Source of the DNA: Thecaphora thlaspeos
Taxonomy: Eukaryota; Basidiomycota; Ustilaginomycetes; Urocystidales; Glomosporiaceae
Length of the DNA stretch: 64,000 bases
Reading direction: 5' to 3'
Assembly: GCA_900291925.1 (NCBI GenBank)
Contig: UWYS01000019.1
Span: 124,001 to 188,000 of the forward strand
The position numbers were made by a program, and so were the translations under genes. Numbering within the stretch: position 1 is the first letter of the stretch; every line of letters starts with the position of its first letter. Below the pieces are notes generated by a model. That model was not told the DNA's origin, did no database searches, and was given only the letters and a program-made list of their open reading frames with translations. This document shows, piece by piece, positions 43,249 to 52,745 of this stretch.

Positions 43249-44904
43249 TCACTCCTTGGCAAACTGAAGGCTTTGGCCAACCATGGTGGGAGAAACAGAG
43301 ATGTTGATGGTGTAGGCACTGTCGAGGTTCATGTTGAGGTTAATGGTGAGCTTATCATTGACAACAGCAACATTGGCATTGGAGAGGGTGATGGGGTTGT
43401 TGATGTGGCCTCCCTTGTAGAGGATCTCCTTGACCAGCACATGCAGCAATGACTTGCCCTGGTACATGGCAATGGAGCCAATAGAGCTGACCACAATGGG
43501 GTAGGAGCCCATCTGGCCACAGGTGCTAGAAAGGATGTGGACCAGGCCCTTGTCTGCCTCCTGCGTCATGTACAGGTTGTAGCAGTTTGACACCATGGCT
43601 CCAGCAAGCATGATGAGGCCCTTTTGCACCTGCATGTAGTATTTGTAGACATGCCAGTCTCCCAGTTTGTAGAACATTCCCAAGTCCGCATTTCCAACAA
43701 GCTTGGCCATGTTGTTGTGCAGGCCTTGCCACATGCCTCAGTTGGTGCACTGGCCATAGGCACCTGTACGCTTGAAGCGCTCCAGGAACCATATGCTGTA
43801 GGCAGGCATCTGCTTGTCAATGTAAGCATACTTGTTGATCTGCACAGGCCTATCCAGAAGTCCATAGATGGACTTGAAGTTCTGCAGCTCTCGAACAGAG
43901 ACAAATAGGTCATTGCTGCATTTGGCTGCATTCCGACCCAGGAGCTGGTGGAAGGCGTAGATATCTGGCTGGACATCTGTGTTGGCCTTGATGTTGTTGC
44001 CAAACTTCTGCCACCACATGTTGCTGCTGCTGGGTGGTGCCGTTGTTGTCAGGCCCTGGAGGGGCACCTGCATTTTGAACACAGCACATTACTTGCAGAA
44101 GGCATAATTGTATAACCAGATCCACTGGTCCTGGCTATGCAGCCAGAAGCTTTGGACATCCGGCTTGTTCCAGATGTCAATGTGCATGCCATGAAGCATG
44201 TTGTTGGCCTTGAGGTCCGAGATCAGTCCATCGAGGAACTGGCTGTACAGGTTGCAGTTTCTGTTGTCACAGGGGAACATGTTGGCAGCATTGTTGAAGC
44301 TATCTGCACCCCACAGGTCATGGGGCAGCAGAACAAACTCGGAGCTGTGAGCGTGGGCAAAGCAGTAGTTCTCCAGCGTAGAGTTGAAGCGGTCCTCATA
44401 TCCTTGGATGCTTGACACATAGCCAGGGAAGGTTTGGATCTGTGCACTGCTGGCATGAATGAAGTTGATGATGGACTCGTTGTACAGGCTGTCAGGCAGC
44501 ATGGAAGCTTTGTTGGGCATGTAGGCAGTATTGTTAGGACTGATGATTGCGGCAGGTGTCGCAGTGAGTGGCATGAAGGTAGTGGCTCAGGTCAGCTTCT
44601 GATGCACAAGGAGCAGAACAGTTGCATTGGGACAAAAACATACATCCCATAAATGATGCCAGCGTCTCTATCAGTCCACATAGGATCAGAGCGGGGAAGC
44701 AGCACAGGTGGTCAGTCTACTGCCGTTTTTCATCTGCAACCAAGATCTGATTTTGCCAAGTTCTGCTCACAGGTGCTTGGGGATGCCGCCTTTGATAGAG
44801 AGGTTGACATATCCTTGACCACCCAGGTTACTCTGAGCAAGGACCTGCATGGCAGGAACCACAGCAAGGAGGGCTGCAAGGGCATAGAGGAAGGTGGATG
44901 GCAT
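43249..44904 (-). pseudogene. Secreted GH39-like glycoside hydrolase, decayed
   Basis: Begins with a signal peptide (MPSTFLYALAALLAVVPAMQ then VLAQ) followed by YVNLSIKGGIPKHL. A GTGAGC donor leads to a tiny exon DAGIIYGM, after which the next acceptor is unclear. The main body matches a fungal clan-A family resembling GH39: YEDRFNSTLENY, EFVLLPHDLWGAD, LISDLKANNMLHGMHIDIWN, NMWWQKFGNNIKANTDVQPD and MPAYSIWFLERFKRTGAYG. Lesions are TAA at 44091-44089 and TGA at 43740-43738, the latter where relatives have Trp. The presumed acid/base motif reads WNKPD and the presumed nucleophile motif reads INKYA, with Lys for Glu in both. The family name is inferred from memory of motif order; non-function is well supported. 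Confidence 0.75.
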
Positions 44905-47411
44905 GGTATGATGTTGTGCGTCAGATGCGAGGAGAAAGGAATGATCTGGGAAGGGTGATTGGTCTGGTGAGGAGGAGCAGTCTTGTGCGGATTGGAATGT
45001 GTGGAACAGATGGTGGTAATGGCAATATGAGATGACTGGATGAAAGCCCTGTATTTGTATCAAGAAGACCAAGTTATGGCAGTTGGCGTTGTCTTGTGGC
45101 TCAATGTCTATCATTGAGCCACAGTGAAGTAGCCAAAATGCCCCCTTCTGGAGTCTGGAAGACAAGAGCAGCATGGAGGAGCTCTGAGACTCTGGCAACA
45201 AGCATTAGGAAGCCTGTGTGATACCGCACTACCCTACAGCATGACAATAATGCCATACAAGATCAGGGCCAAGATCCAGCTGAGCCTTCCTTGGACCAGC
45301 AACCCTTTTGCTTGACTCTAGCAGTACTCTTTTCTGCTGATGTGCCGGACCTGGCAGTGGGTTGCCGGTGCTGGAGCCATGTTGTTGCCTGAGCTGAGGC
45401 CCCGCTTTGCCTGACCTGTGACAAGAATGGAGCTGTACATGTCTGTTATGACCCTGCCAGCCATGCAGGGACCAATTGGGCCTGGCCAACCTATTGACCC
45501 CTGTCGAGTACCAACCAGGCTTGGGGCGCTCCCCCTCTGGCTCCAAAGGCAAGCTGGCTGCGGCTGTGGGAATACCGGGGGAGGCCTGTTTGGCCGACAT
45601 GCAAGGTAGGGCTCGACCCAGAGAGGGAGGCCAGGCAGCCCCCCCGCGGGAGCCCCTTTGTCCATAAGTAGTAGAGACAAAGCTGTGGGCCCTACGGCTT
45701 CCCTTGTCAAATGTACTATACTGTCTTCTAGATAGCAAGGTATGCTGTTGACACCTGATTGCCCTTGGCCTCTCCTGCGAGCCCCTACCTAGCCTGTGGC
45801 TGCTTCTACGGTATCCTCAAGTCCCTGTGGGCCATGCCTAACAACATTGGCAAGTCATCTGTTACCATTGGGCGAGATTGTCGAACCCAATGCTGCCCCT
45901 GCAGCCTATTGCTGTACAATGAGGTCAATAAATTGCCCCTTGGTAAATCTTTCTCTTGTCTACATAACACCTTTGAGAACTTTCTTTGATGGAATGCTTG
46001 CTGGTTACTGTATGTGGGAAGTCAGGTGGTTTTGCGGATAGACAAAGCAGCCCAGGGAAGGGGTTGAGTTACAGCACATGCTCAAAAGTGCCCCAGAAAC
46101 ACACAAGGATGCAGGCAGAGCGGCGAGCAAATAAGTGTCGACACCCGCAGCTCTGGCCAATGCGCTCAGCTGACCCCACCATGCCTGCCAAGCTTGTTCT
46201 TAGATCAAAGCTACTGTACGCTGCCATTTGCTGCTGCAACAACGGCTCCTCTGTCATCTACACAGCTGAATAAGGATCCCATTGATGCATCTGCGAGACC
46301 TTCACTCACACTTGCTCTACCAGGGCCAAAGCTCCCAAAGCAACTGCACAGCAGTGCTCAAAATGCTGCAGCAAAGTCCCACATCAGCCGCATCTGACTC
46401 AACTCTAGCCATTCCTTGTGAGCAAATGCAAAGTAGAGCTTGATTCCCATGCCCTCAACAGCCTAAAAGCATGTGCTGAAAGGAAGGCTACATAATTAAT
46501 GCCGCCCCATGCCATCAACAACAGCCACAAGATTCCCAGCATCACCATTTACTGTAATGTCGTACACTTGTCAACTGCCAAGTCACCTTCCCCTACCTTT
46601 TGACTTGTGTCTCTTGACCCTTAACCCTTGAGCCTCACTTCTGTACACCTTGCTCAGCATTGGGCAGTGACCGGGCACCTCCAGCTCCCCTCACACTGCA
46701 CAAGTGCATACTGTAAAACAGTCTTTGTTGTCTCAATCTGCCCCATTTGCCTTGCTTGTCATCCGCTTCACAGAGCACTATGAGCAATGCCAAGTACCCT
46801 GTGGGCACCGACACTGACCCCAGTCGCTTCTCCAGGGACTCAGGACCAAGGAGCAGCAGCTATCAAGTTGCCAGTTGGGCCCCTTCTCCACATTTTGCTT
46901 GAGACAGACTGCAGCAGCATGATAGATGGCCAATAGAGATGTCCACCAGCATTCGGTGCCCTTCATACTGTATGCTCAAGCCAACCAGTGACCTTTGCTC
47001 CCTGCTTCAATCAAGTGACTATCTGTACTAGCAGAGGCTCACCAGTCCACAGCGTCAAGGCCCTACAGTGCTGGCTGCAGGGCCCCTTGGACATCTGTTA
47101 TGTAACAGGCTTGAGAACATTGGAATTGTCCTATAGTATTACCACAGTAGATGTGACCTTTGACTGTTTTGTGGTACCTTGCATATGCAAAAGGACCGCA
47201 CCTTGTTCATAGCTAAATAACTAAAGAGAAAGATGAGATGGTATAGGACCTATATCTGAGTTGAAGCATGCCCCATCATCCCAACCCACTCACCATCTCA
47301 ACCCATCCACCACCAGCTCTTTCATACAGCGCTGTCCCCACACCATCTTTTAAAGCCTCTCTGCCCAACAGTCATCTTCTAAGTCCACCAACCTTTCTAT
47401 GACTCAGATCA
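44905..47411. other. Island interior without recognisable gene, with a CpG-richer patch
   Basis: 2.5 kb of low-CpG DNA upstream of the GH39-like and alpha-glucoside permease relics. About 45,440-45,660 is GC-richer with more CpG and could be a younger insertion. I found no protein motif, tRNA or clear repeat in this stretch. Confidence 0.5.
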
Positions 47412-49107
47412 ATGGAGCACATATTGGCACTCGAGTTGAACAGCCCTGCAGCCATCATCACCTCCAAGAAGCGAGAAGTTGTTGCTAGGCTCAATCAAGA
47501 TCATGACTACATCATGCAGTTTGTCACCAAGGCCAACCAGGATGCGCACAGCCTCACCGTCTGACAGGCCCTCCGCAGGCACAGCAAGGCTGCTGCATGG
47601 TTCACGGTAGGTAGCAGCCACCTCAGGCCAGCCCTAAGGAAGAAAACCAGGAAGGGAGAGGCTGACTGAGGCTTCTATTTCATGTGTGCTTCCATCGATT
47701 TCAGGTGCTTTCTGCTGCCCTCATCATGAAGGGATACAACCTGGTTGTGATCAACTCCTTCTTTGGACAGGTAAGTCTTGCTCCAACCACTTGAACAGCT
47801 GCAACATTGGCTGGCAGAATGCTAATAATAGACCCCTGCTCTTTCCGTGCCCTCTCACGCTGTCTCTACAGTTGAAATTCCTCAAGAACTTTGGACAGCC
47901 CAATGGCAACAGCAGCTACATGCTGTCCTCAGCATGGCAGATGGGCTTGTCCAACTTGGCCCTCTGTGGAGAGCTAATTGGTCTTGCTATCAATGGCTGG
48001 GCTTCAGACTGCTTCCGCTACTGCCATACATACATGGCGGCAATGGTGGCCATGGCTGCCTGTGTCTTCACCACATTCTTTGCCAAGAGCCTGCCCATCC
48101 TCTTGCTTGGCAAGGTGCTGTGCGGTATTCTGTGGGGTATCTTCCAGATGCTCACAACTGCCTATGCCACCGAGATCTGCCAAATGGCACTTTGGCGCTT
48201 CCTCACAACCTGGCTTACAAGCTTCCCTTTGCGCTGCAGTGTGTCTGGCCTGTACTGCTCTTCCTCTGCGCCTACTTTGCCCCCAAATTGCCCTGGTGGC
48301 TGGTGCAAAAGGGTAGGGACAAAGAGGCCAAGATGCAGATCCGACACCTCATCAATGCTGACCAGCTCTTGGAAGTCAAGGTCCAGGAGGAGCTGGCACT
48401 GATCAAGCACACCAACGCAATTGAGGAGGCCAAGACGGCTGGAGCCACCTTCAACTGCTTCCAAGGCACCAACCAGTGCTGCACCAAAATTTCTTGCATC
48501 ATCTGGGCAATCCAGTGGCTCAGAGGCGACCCCGCTCATTGGATTTGCCGTTGTCTTCCTCCAGAAGGCCAGACTGAGCGAGAAGAACTCCTTCAATTTT
48601 AACCTCAGCATGAACTGCATGTACATTGTTGGCACCATGGTGTTGTAGTTCCTCATGACGTGGTTCAGATGCAGGTTGCTCTATCTCTTTGGTCTAGTGA
48701 TCATGGGTGTCACCTGCCTCATCATTGGTGCACTTGGCATCAAGGAGACCTAGTCAACCTTGCTTGCTATCAGTGTCATGATCCTGCTCAACCTGTTGTA
48801 CAAAATCAGCATTGGACCGGTCTGTTACACCCTGGTCTTGGAACTCTCTTTGAACAGCTTGCAAACCAAGACAGTTGTGCTGACTTGCACCACATACAAC
48901 CTCACCAGACTTGTCACCAACACCATCCAGCTGCGCATGATTGCCTCCAACCAGTGGGACTGGGGTGCCAAGTCTGGCTTCTTCTGGCTGTGCAGCTGCT
49001 TCATCATGTTCCTCTATTGCTACCTCCGCCTCCCCAAGACCCGCAACCAAAACACTGGTGAGCTCGACCTTCACTTTGAGAACAGCATCGCTGCAAGGAA
49101 GTTTTAG
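47412..49107 (+). pseudogene. MFS alpha-glucoside (maltose-type) permease, decayed
   Basis: Remains of a 12-helix sugar:H+ symporter of the MAL11/AGT1 type. Likely original exons start at 47412 (MEHILALELNSPAA), 47705 and 47872 with intact splice sites (GTAGGT/CAG, GTAAGT/CAG). Recognisable blocks are QALRRHSKAAAWF, IMKGYNLVVINSFFGQ, SSAWQMGLSNLALCGELIGL, INGWASDCFRY, KLPFALQCVWP, APKLPWWLVQKGRDKEAKMQ, GATFNCFQGTN and GPVCYTLVLELS. Lesions: TGA 47562-47564 before QALRRH, a frame-breaking internal deletion near 48205-48220 removing roughly 30 codons of a membrane segment, a frameshift near 48520-48535, TAG 48646-48648 (Trp position) and TAG 48751-48753. It is clearly non-functional. Confidence 0.85.
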
Positions 49108-50914
49108 TTGATGCTCATCAACCAATTCCACCTTGGCTTTTTGCACACAGCAATAGCCTTGGGTGCAAGGACCTTGGACAGCCCTTTGCCCAACAACAAG
49201 GTCGCATCTGAGAAGCAGCAGTGTGATTGAGGGTAGCTTTTGTTGCAATTTGCCTCATGTCCCCTTTTTGCTCTGGTCTACCTTGACACAGTCTCCAGGG
49301 ATAGGGGGCTGTGTTGACCCATTTGGCATCAGGATGTACTCCGCTTCCATTCAGGCTTGCAAGTTGCTTGGTCTGTTCCAACAAGAATGCCTTTACTCTT
49401 TCCTATTGCTTGGTTTCATCTCTTGGAATGTCACAATGGTTTTGGCAGCGCCTTTCATTTGCAGAACGTGAATCTCATTCTTGGCTGAGCTCTTTTGTTT
49501 GTCTGTTGCTCTTTCTATCTGCAGCGGTCTTGACAACTTCTTTGATCAACAGCTTCAACATGATACCGAGATGTTGGCTTGCACATTGTGCTTGTTGACA
49601 TCTGCTTGGCCACTAAGTGTGAGATGGTAGACTACTTTTAAGTCAAGGACACCTAGAATGCCACTGGTGCGGGAACACTGGATAGGTAGCAGGCAAGACC
49701 TCGTCGATCCGCTATAGTATGTTCAGGCCCTGATTAAGTTTCAGGGTAAAGAAGGAGTCCCAAAGCCGACAGAAAACTTTCTCGACAATGAAATTGAAGC
49801 ACTCTGCCCCCACAATGTGGGCCAGATCACGATGCTGATTTGTATGTACTAAATTTTCAAACTGCTCTAAAGCATGAGCAGAAGGAACAGAAATAGCTGA
49901 CCGCTGACGCAAAAGTTGGGTGTGTTAGGAAGTAGCAAAGGGCTGGGTGTGTCAGAGCAGGGCTCTGTTCCTTGCACCCAGTAGTCACCATTGGAATGCC
50001 TGGAATCAACAAATGACGCCCAAGAAAGGGCCTTGGCAATGATGGTTGGCGGTTCCCCAAGGTCTAGACCTATGCCGCATTGATGTGTGTCAACATGCTT
50101 GCACAGCCAAAGTTGGAAGTTGCACTTCACCATGACCTGGAATAAGATTGCCAAAGGAGAGTTGTGTATGGCTCACACTTGATTTGCTAGCCTGGTGTTG
50201 TAATGGCAGTAAGCTTCTGCATGTCCATGCTCTGGCAACCTATGGGGACCGGTCTTACTGCCTAAAATAATCCTAGATGGGTGTCACAGCTGGGCAGTGC
50301 AGGCAGCAACTTGGTCCCTGGCAAGCAAGTCTCTTGTCAGGGTACAGAGACTTGCTTGCTGCAGGACCAAGTTGCTGGGGAACAGCAGGTCCAGGATAAC
50401 AGTAAAGATAATCACACATGGTGGACAAACAACATGGCCAGAGAGCTGGATGGTGGACAGGAATTGGGAAGGACCATTGAGGCAAGGTACATCAAGCTTG
50501 TGCGCACCAGGTGTTGCCTGGACAAGTGGGGCAAGGGCTATTGTTACTGGGTGCAACCTTTGGGCAACAGGATATTAAGGCAAGGTGGCCGCTTGTATGT
50601 ATAACTAAGCCACTCTATGGACAAGGACTGGATCTGGCATCCAGTCTAGTCAATACAGTCATAACAAGCTTGCCACATCACCTGTGGAGAGCCTGACAAC
50701 GCATTGCTAGCATTGCCAGCATTGCCATAACTGTTGACATACATTGCAACATTGACACAAACCCCACCATCGGTGCCTGCAAGCATTGCCAACCAAATCC
50801 GACCACCACCAAGTGTCGCTCTGTCCTCTGATGTGGGCACCAAAGAAGTAATGGCCCTCAAGTGAGAGCACCTTCCTCAGCAGGGAGCAAGTAGGCCTGT
50901 AGACTTTCTCCCAG
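49108..50914. other. Island interior between two transporter relics
   Basis: 1.8 kb of CpG-poor DNA. Short frames only, none with a recognisable motif. The missing N-terminal half of the downstream permease relic was looked for here and not found. Confidence 0.5.
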
Positions 50915-52123
50915 CCAGGCAAGTTGCTGCACCTGATGACTGCTGCTGTTACACCTACCTACTTGGGCATTTGCAACACAGATGGTTGGCTTGAATCCAA
51001 GGTCCAAGCCTATGGAACCACCCACCTACTGGCTGGGTCCAACAGCATTGCAGCACTCTACTGTGGCAACGCACTGTCCAATGCATTTGGTGGCCTCCTT
51101 GCCATTGGCATTGTCAAGGGCCTCAATGGCATGCACAGCATTGACAGCTGGAAATGGATCTTCATCTGCAAGGAAGCAGCAACAATTGGCATTGCGGTCA
51201 TTGCAATGTTACTGCTCCCTGACTGGCCCAAGACAACAAGTTGGCTGTTAGAGGAGAAGAAGGCTCTGGCACAGCACCGGCTCACTGTTGATACAGGTGC
51301 CAAGAATGTGCCAAAGGAGAATATCTGGGAGGGCTTCACTCTGTGCATCAAGGATGCTTTGGTGTGGATCTGCATAGTCTTGCAGCACTGCAATATGGTT
51401 GGCACATTGTTCATGTGAGTTGTCACACATTGTTGTCTGCCAGCATGGAGGAGGGCAAGGGGAAAGGATGCTAGAGCCTCTGCTGCCCTTGGTCACCTGG
51501 TCTAACAATATTTCGCCTCTTTGCTTTTCCATTGGCTTCCTCAGACTGTGCCCAACAGCTACTTTTTCCCATCAATTGTGTAGATGCTGGGCTACAGACT
51601 GATCAAGATGCTGCTCCTTACTTTGCCTCCCTTTGTGCTGGTATTTGTGCTGTTGATCCTCAATGCCTGACACTCTGGTTACACCAATGAGCAAATGCTA
51701 CACATTGCCTTGCTGCTTGTCATCTCAATTGTTGGTAACATCCTGACCATGATGCTGCACACAACTGCAGGTTGGTACATGGTCATGTTCCTGCAGGTCA
51801 TTGGACTGTACTCAGTCTACAGCATCATCCTATCCTGGATCAGTGCCATCCTCCCTTGTCCATGGAACAAGAGGGTGGTTGCACTGGCACTGTGTACAAT
51901 GCTTGCCAATGCTTCCCACTTCTACACCAGTTACCTCTACTCTGACAGTGACAAGCCCTACTACATAGTGGGTGGCAGTGTGTTGGTCAGCTTCATCTTG
52001 TTTGCTATCCTCACTGCCCTTGCACTTGGCTGGGTGCTCAAGAGGAAGAACAGGGAGCTGACAAAGATGGAGAACAAGACTGGTGTGAATCTGATTGGCT
52101 TCAACTTTTACTATGTCTACTAA
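50915..52123 (+). pseudogene. Dal5/allantoate-type anion:cation symporter (MFS), 5'-truncated and decayed
   Basis: The C-terminal two thirds of an allantoate/nicotinate-type permease. Blocks: LSNAFGGLLAIGIVKGLNG, SWKWIFICKEAATIGIAV, LLLPDWPKTTSWLLEEKKAL, EGFTLCIKDALVWICIVLQH, NSYFFPSIV, LGYRLIKMLLLTLPPFVLVF, IILSWISAILPCPWNKRVVA, ASHFYTSYLYSDSDKPYY and LGWVLKRKNRELTKME. The N-terminal helices are missing or unrecognisable. Lesions: TAG 51581-51583 after FFPSIV and TGA 51668-51670 in LNA-stop-HSGYTNE, where the family has Trp. A GTGAGT donor at 51415 and an AG at 51544 do not join in phase, so an indel or splice-site loss is likely there. Confidence 0.8.
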
Positions 52124-52745
52124 AGGAGAGAAGAAGGCACATAAGACTTGCCAGCTTCCTTGCCTGCTGCCACCTCTGCCAATGTTGGCTCTACAGGCAT
52201 ATCCATAGTGCAGTCCCCTTCCTCTAGTCCCTTTTATGTCACCCATGCCAACAATCCAATATTGCTAATGTGCTTCCCAAACATTCCATTTCTATCCCCT
52301 TTCCCAGCTGACCCTATTGTATACAAGACAAGATCTGACTTTCACGCTGCCTGGTCCTCTGCCACTTCTGATTGGGAAGTTGAATGAAATTATGACGATC
52401 AATGGAAGGCACGAATCCCGCCCGATTCAGGCCACCCGATGTTCAATCCGATTGAGCGTCTTGCGGCGTATCTGAAAAGCTGGCGTCGTCCCGTGCGCAG
52501 TTCCGCACCGGCTCGCCCTCGGCCCGCGCCCGGACCGCCATTCACCACTGAGCCGGACGCACGCATCCCCGGCCGGACAAGCTTCAATCAGTCTTCTCCC
52601 CACCACCCCTCTCTCTCTCTTCCTTACACCTCACTGCGCCCTCTTTCAGCCCCATCGAGCCCTGCCTCACCTGCACCGCCATAATATACGCCCAGGCCCG
52701 GCCTCGCCTTGCCACGCCAAGCAAGCCGCCCCTTCGCGCCCCTTG
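52124..52745. other. Right edge of the CpG-depleted island and VWA8-like 5' flank
   Basis: CpG is almost absent to about 52,390, then returns abruptly within a few bases. No gene is seen. The edge shows no obvious repeat or duplicated target site by eye. Confidence 0.55.

Larger units (their letters stand above)
41690..52395. other. CpG-depleted, TpG/CpA-enriched island with decayed genes
   Basis: Hand counts: 27 CpG in 41401-41700 against 1 in 41701-42000, and 1 in 52081-52380 against 29 in 52381-52680. In 41701-42000 there are about 70 TpG plus CpA. The low-CpG state holds across the interior apart from a richer patch near 45.44-45.66 kb. Everything recognisable inside is a broken gene. 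This pattern is known from cytosine methylation followed by deamination and from RIP-like mutation; foreign origin is the alternative. No terminal repeats or transposase were recognised at the edges. Confidence 0.85.

Noticed and set aside
42658..43452. 264-codon plus-strand frame in the island
   Set aside because: It has hydrophobic but biased Ser/Cys/Leu composition, no family motif, and overlaps the end of the GH39-like relic on the opposite strand.
44092..44098. TAA in the GH39-like relic explained as a 25-nt intron (GTAATG...TGCAG)
   Set aside because: Removing it shifts the frame of the conserved block that follows, whereas reading straight through keeps the frame, so a nonsense change is simpler.
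41690..52395. Island as an intact transposable element
   Set aside because: No transposase, reverse transcriptase, integrase, terminal inverted repeats or LTRs were recognised; contents are host-type metabolic gene relics.
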